This document shows positions 15,295 to 19,015 of a stretch of DNA of 19,015 nucleotides, in pieces. The DNA is from UBA7236 sp964638865 (lineage in GTDB: Bacteria; Bacteroidota; Bacteroidia; Chitinophagales; BACL12), in the NCBI GenBank assembly GCA_964638865.1, contig CAZXBG010000079.1, forward strand, positions 1-19,015. The letters run 5' to 3'. The notes beneath the pieces were generated by a model. It searched no databases and was not told the origin of the DNA. It saw only the letters and a program-made list of their open reading frames with translations. The translations under genes were made by a program, and so were the position numbers. Positions within the stretch are counted from its first letter, which is position 1. Each line of letters begins with the position of its first letter.

Positions 15295-17864
15295 TATCTT
15301 GGTTCATTATAATGCATAACAGCAAATTGCGTTCCCGCTGCTAAGCCGGATATATCAATATAATAAAAGTAATATATTCCAGAAGGCAAAAAGGAAACAT
15401 CAAATGTTATCAAATCCGAAACAGCTGAGGTAATAATATCCGTTTTTAAACATCTGCCTGCATTATCATAAATAAATAATTTACCATTAAAATTCCCTTG
15501 TTTAAGTGATACAGAAATAATATTTCGCGCCGGATTAGGGTATACAAAAAGAATATGATCTTTAAAGTATTCTTTTATATTAGTAGTAAATGTTTTAGCA
15601 ATTGATTTTATGCATGTTGAATCATTTCCATACTGTACATAACATATTATTGTGTAGGTTCCAATTTCCGCATAACTGTAAAATTCCGGATTGTCTTTAT
15701 GAATAATTACTCCATCACCAAAATCCCACCAAACATCGTTATAAGCCCCGGTAATTGAAAAGTCAGTAATAATAACTTGTGTGGTGTCGCCTTTTATTGT
15801 ATTAAACGAAACAGTTGGTTCATAAGTGTCGTTTATGTAAAAGTATTTAAGGTCAAGTGCCGAATTTATTGAATTTATTGTATCTATCATGGTCAAATAA
15901 ATAAATAGTCTATTTGTAACTAGAAAGAGATCTTCACTTATTAAGTCAATAGGAAATAAAACATTATTGCCATATAGCGTATCCATTGTTAAATTGTTCG
16001 TCCAAATAAAAAGATAATTTTCCGGAATTGCGACTGGAGTGGCAGTTGTATCATATAAATCAAAGCTCAATAAAATTGTATCACTATGATTTAACAGGCA
16101 TTCAATCGGTTCATTTTTAATTTTTATGGCATAAGTTTTTTGCATATAGAGTTCTTCACCCGGCAGCCATTGTCCCATAAAATCTTTAATCGGTTCATAA
16201 TCAGCATTTCCAATTAAATTATTCCATTCGAAGGGATCCATATCCCTGTTGAATCCAATTTCATATAATTCTTCTTCAGTCTGACTCATTGCCAAATTAC
16301 AGTCGTATAAGCCGTATTCATTGTTTGTGGCATATTTTATATAGTGAAACCGTTCGTCACGAAGTGAGTATTGCGGAAAACAAGCACCCTGATCTAAGGA
16401 ATCTTTTTCACTATACGTAGTTAAAACTGGCCTGTAAAAAGAGTAAGTAGCGTCAACAAGTATCGATGCTAAACTTTTTCCGTCCAAATAATTATTCCCA
16501 TCCGGCATGTTCGGATAATCGACTCCAACTAAGTCGCAAATGGTTGGGAAAATATCAATATTACTTACAGTTTGATATGAAATTTGTTGGATTGGATTTC
16601 TGAGATCACTAATAATTAAAGGTACCCTAGTATCTGTTTCCCACAAACTTCCTTTAAGAAAGTGTTTTTTTTCGCCGAGCGAAAATCCATGATCACTTGT
16701 TACAACTATAATCGTATTGTTATATATATCGGGATTTTCCTGTAATGCAGTCATTAATCTCCCAAACTGATCATCAATAAATTTGATGGCTGCCATGTAG
16801 GCGATAATAGAATTTGCCCAAACAGATTGTTCTAAAATTTCGATTCTCTGTTCATCCGTTAAAAGTGGATCAATTTCCGGTAAAGGTATAATCTCTTCGG
16901 CAAATTCTAATAAATTATTTAATGGCCCGGGATCGGCTAATGATCTTGCAACACCATCTAATGGTAAATTGTTATAATCATTAAATATAGTATCCGGTTG
17001 CGGTGGCATTATTATACCGTTATAGGGAAATGTACCATTAGGAAAATTGTATGGATAATTGTATGGAACTGCATAATAATCAGATAAATAAAAGTCTGAA
17101 TAATATTTTTCAGGAACAAAATATGGCAAGTGAGGTTTTAGGAATCCAACTCCTAAAAAAAAGGGTTTCCCACAAGTTATATCTGCTCCATCACCAATTG
17201 CATTAATGAAAGCAATCGCAGAGTCGATCATTATATTGTCTTCCATGTAATTCTCCAGAGTATCGTTCAAAAGACTCCATCTGAAATTATCAGGCCCACC
17301 TAATGCAGCATCACCTGCATTATCAATAATTGCGGAATCAGTGAAATAAAAAACACGGTTCCAGGAAAAATCTTTATCACATTCGTCAGTACTTATACTG
17401 TCGTAATCGATTAAATTTTCATAACAGTGCATAATTTTATTCAAAGAATACGTGAAATAATCCGCTGAATCCTTTAGCCATTCAGGAAGCGTAAAAACGG
17501 TTTCATTGCCAAATGAAGGTTTAAAATTGAGTCTGAAATTTTTACATTTATATTGAGGGTTATTGTAAATTTGGGTGTAATAACAATCTTTTCCTGTAAT
17601 CATGCTTGCTCTCGAAGGTCCACATTGCGTAGCACTGCAGTAACTATTTATAAACGAAGTCCCGGAATTTGCAAGCAAGGTTAGATTTGGAGTTTCCACC
17701 TGAATTTGGCCTCCCAAGCCTTCAACATAATCATTCAGATCATCAAAAGTGACAAAAATGATATTGGGGCTTGATGGAACCTGGGCATTAAGGAATGACC
17801 CATTTCGAAAAAAAGAAAAACAAACGAAATAAATCAGAATATGTGTAATATATTGTATTTTCAC
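15294..17864 (-). CDS. Secreted sulfatase with PKD and T9SS domains, copy 3
   Basis: This is an 856-residue paralog. The leader (about 1-28) is a longer signal peptide ending near LNA. The catalytic domain begins PNIIFVTFDDLNDY, with Asp41/Asp42. The maturation motif is CGPSR with Cys81. Lys143/His146 (NKIMH), Lys243/His245 (KPHLPYFVPEKY), Asp391/His392 (SDHG) and Lys404 complete the site. This copy is the closest of the three complete ones to the classic iduronate-2-sulfatase residues, having His rather than Asn after the metal Asp. It carries the unnamed middle module, a PKD domain (WWDFGDG) and a T9SS sorting domain (about 771-856, FVYPNPA, PSGIYYFYY). It starts 5 nt after the stop of copy 4 and overlaps copy 2 by 1 nt, so it is mid-operon. 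Confidence 0.93.
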   Translation of the reverse strand: MKIQYITHILIYFVCFSFFRNGSFLNAQVPSSPNIIFVTFDDLNDYVEGLGGQIQVETPNLTLLANSGTSFINSYCSATQCGPSRASMITGKDCYYTQIYNNPQYKCKNFRLNFKPSFGNETVFTLPEWLKDSADYFTYSLNKIMHCYENLIDYDSISTDECDKDFSWNRVFYFTDSAIIDNAGDAALGGPDNFRWSLLNDTLENYMEDNIMIDSAIAFINAIGDGADITCGKPFFLGVGFLKPHLPYFVPEKYYSDFYLSDYYAVPYNYPYNFPNGTFPYNGIIMPPQPDTIFNDYNNLPLDGVARSLADPGPLNNLLEFAEEIIPLPEIDPLLTDEQRIEILEQSVWANSIIAYMAAIKFIDDQFGRLMTALQENPDIYNNTIIVVTSDHGFSLGEKKHFLKGSLWETDTRVPLIISDLRNPIQQISYQTVSNIDIFPTICDLVGVDYPNMPDGNNYLDGKSLASILVDATYSFYRPVLTTYSEKDSLDQGACFPQYSLRDERFHYIKYATNNEYGLYDCNLAMSQTEEELYEIGFNRDMDPFEWNNLIGNADYEPIKDFMGQWLPGEELYMQKTYAIKIKNEPIECLLNHSDTILLSFDLYDTTATPVAIPENYLFIWTNNLTMDTLYGNNVLFPIDLISEDLFLVTNRLFIYLTMIDTINSINSALDLKYFYINDTYEPTVSFNTIKGDTTQVIITDFSITGAYNDVWWDFGDGVIIHKDNPEFYSYAEIGTYTIICYVQYGNDSTCIKSIAKTFTTNIKEYFKDHILFVYPNPARNIISVSLKQGNFNGKLFIYDNAGRCLKTDIITSAVSDLITFDVSFLPSGIYYFYYIDISGLAAGTQFAVMHYNEPR

Positions 17865-17869
17865 AATAG

Positions 17870-19015
17870 TTAATTGGTTTTTATAAATTGACCGGGATAA
17901 TAATTTTTCCCTGCTCTAAGGACTACAAAATATAGACCTTGGCTTAATTCAGATACCGGTATATCAATATTAAAGCTTTGATTATTAGTTAAAGATACAC
18001 TTTTTACTTTTTCTCCCGAAATTGAATAAATCAGTATCTCCCCGTCTTGAACTAACTCCTGAGTGTATAGAGTCAGGTTGCTTTTTGTAGGATTGGGGTA
18101 AACTAACAGTAGGTTTTGCGGAAGTAACGCCTTAGAAGTGAGTATAAATTCCTTTTTAAATGGAATGGAGCAAATATTATTAAATCCATAATAAAGGGTT
18201 GCAGAAATTACGTAATTTCCAGGGGAATTATAACTGTGTATTGGCGGATTTGATCCTGAATAAATAAATCCATCACCAAAATCCCAAACAATATCATTGT
18301 AAATTCCCTTTAATAAAATATTATTTATTTGAATTGCGGTACCGTCATATAACTCTTGTAACTCAAAATTTATTGAAGGTGTATTTTCATCCTTTAGACT
18401 AATACTTTTTATATCAAGAGCATTTATTTGATGCGTAATTGTATCAATCATTTGTACAGTAAATAACATATTATTTTGTAATTCCAGAATACTTTCCGCT
18501 ATTAAATTTATCCTAAAATGTGATTCTATGCCATATAAGGTATCCTGTGTGAGATTATTTGTCCATATATATATATTATCTTCAGGAGGTGCAACTAAAA
18601 TTCCTTGATTGTTAAATAAATTAAAATGCAAATTAACAGAATCAGCAGCAGTATGCGCACAATTCATTTCATCAAATTGTATTAAAATTTTAAAAGTTTT
18701 CTTATTTTCTAAAATCTCACCAGGCAACCATTTTTGCAAATAGTTTATTACTGCATCATAGGTTGAATCTCCCGCAAGGTTATTCCATTCGTTTGGATCA
18801 ACATTTCTATAAGTTCCAATCTCATATAATTCTTTTTCTGTAATTGTATTTATTGAATCACAACTTAATATTGGTGGAAGGTTATTTGAATGATATTCAA
18901 TATAATTAAAGCGGTCATTTCTTACCGAATATTGTTCTAAACAGGATGCTTCCAAACTGGCAGAATCTTTAAAAATGCTTAAAACAGGCCTTTCGTAAAT
19001 AATAGTTGTATCAGA
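17870..19015 (-). CDS. Secreted sulfatase, copy 4, C-terminal part (5' end beyond window)
   Basis: The frame is open to the right edge, giving 381 residues of the C-terminal part. The first residues (YERPVLSIF, then EASCLEQYSVRNDRFNYIEY) align with the end of the catalytic domain in the other copies (for example CFPQYSLRDERFHYIKY). They are followed by KELYEIG...DPNEWNNL, the unnamed module, a PKD domain (IVWDFGDG) and a T9SS type A sorting domain (LLLVYPNPT, SQGLYFVVLRAG). The catalytic cysteine region is outside the window, so its activity cannot be judged. It is upstream of copy 3 by 5 nt, so the operon promoter and perhaps more genes lie beyond 19015. Confidence 0.9.
   Translation of the reverse strand, partial: SDTTIIYERPVLSIFKDSASLEASCLEQYSVRNDRFNYIEYHSNNLPPILSCDSINTITEKELYEIGTYRNVDPNEWNNLAGDSTYDAVINYLQKWLPGEILENKKTFKILIQFDEMNCAHTAADSVNLHFNLFNNQGILVAPPEDNIYIWTNNLTQDTLYGIESHFRINLIAESILELQNNMLFTVQMIDTITHQINALDIKSISLKDENTPSINFELQELYDGTAIQINNILLKGIYNDIVWDFGDGFIYSGSNPPIHSYNSPGNYVISATLYYGFNNICSIPFKKEFILTSKALLPQNLLLVYPNPTKSNLTLYTQELVQDGEILIYSISGEKVKSVSLTNNQSFNIDIPVSELSQGLYFVVLRAGKNYYPGQFIKTN

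Noticed and set aside
1..19015. Search for CRISPR arrays, tRNA or rRNA genes, transposases and phage or integrase genes
   Set aside because: None was seen. Repeats present are single inverted repeats, not regularly spaced arrays, and no RNA-gene or recombinase signature was recognised.

Overview
This looks like chromosomal DNA of a Bacteroidota bacterium, probably an uncultured environmental lineage. The evidence is low-GC sequence, several proteins with C-terminal type IX secretion (T9SS) sorting domains, a PorP/SprF outer-membrane protein, lipoproteins, and promoters of the Bacteroidota form TTTG-N19..21-TAnnTTTG. No rRNA, tRNA, CRISPR array, transposase or phage gene is visible.

Layout. 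1-3719 (minus) holds two translationally coupled genes for secreted proteins: a clan GH-A glycoside-hydrolase-like protein and, downstream, a T9SS-sorted protein cut by the left window edge. The hydrolase frame extends 5' to an ATG at 3719, but an in-frame TAA interrupts it in the signal-peptide region. 3720-3986 is intergenic, with a GC-richer imperfect inverted repeat and the arsR promoter and operator. 3987-5604 (plus) is a compact arsenic operon: an ArsR repressor, an ArsN2-like N-acetyltransferase and an ArsM arsenite methyltransferase. 5605-5912 holds a perfect 17-bp inverted repeat directly before a 54-residue hydrophobic small ORF. 5952-6542 (plus) is a DUF2911 lipoprotein. 6717-7145 (minus) is a small SWIM zinc-finger protein, divergent from a nitroreductase-family gene at 7303-8043 (plus). 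8052-8960 (minus) is a lipoprotein of unknown function. 9054-10082 (minus) is a PorP/SprF-family protein with its own promoter and terminator.

10236-19015 (minus) is a tandem array of four paralogous secreted sulfatases, the first cut by the right edge. The genes are 4-5 nt apart or overlap by 1 nt, so they almost certainly form one operon. Each complete copy has a signal peptide, an iduronate-2-sulfatase-like catalytic domain with its own C-x-(P/A)-S-R maturation motif, an unnamed conserved middle module of about 110 residues, a PKD-like domain, and a T9SS type A sorting domain.

Working together (inference). The sulfatases, and possibly the glycoside hydrolase, would be exported through Sec and T9SS to attack sulfated polysaccharide outside the cell. 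The ars operon is a separate detoxification unit that methylates and acetylates arsenic compounds; no reductase or efflux gene is in the window. The most notable points are the sulfatase array with its shared unknown module, the nonsense codon in the hydrolase leader, and the inverted repeat against the start of the small hydrophobic ORF.
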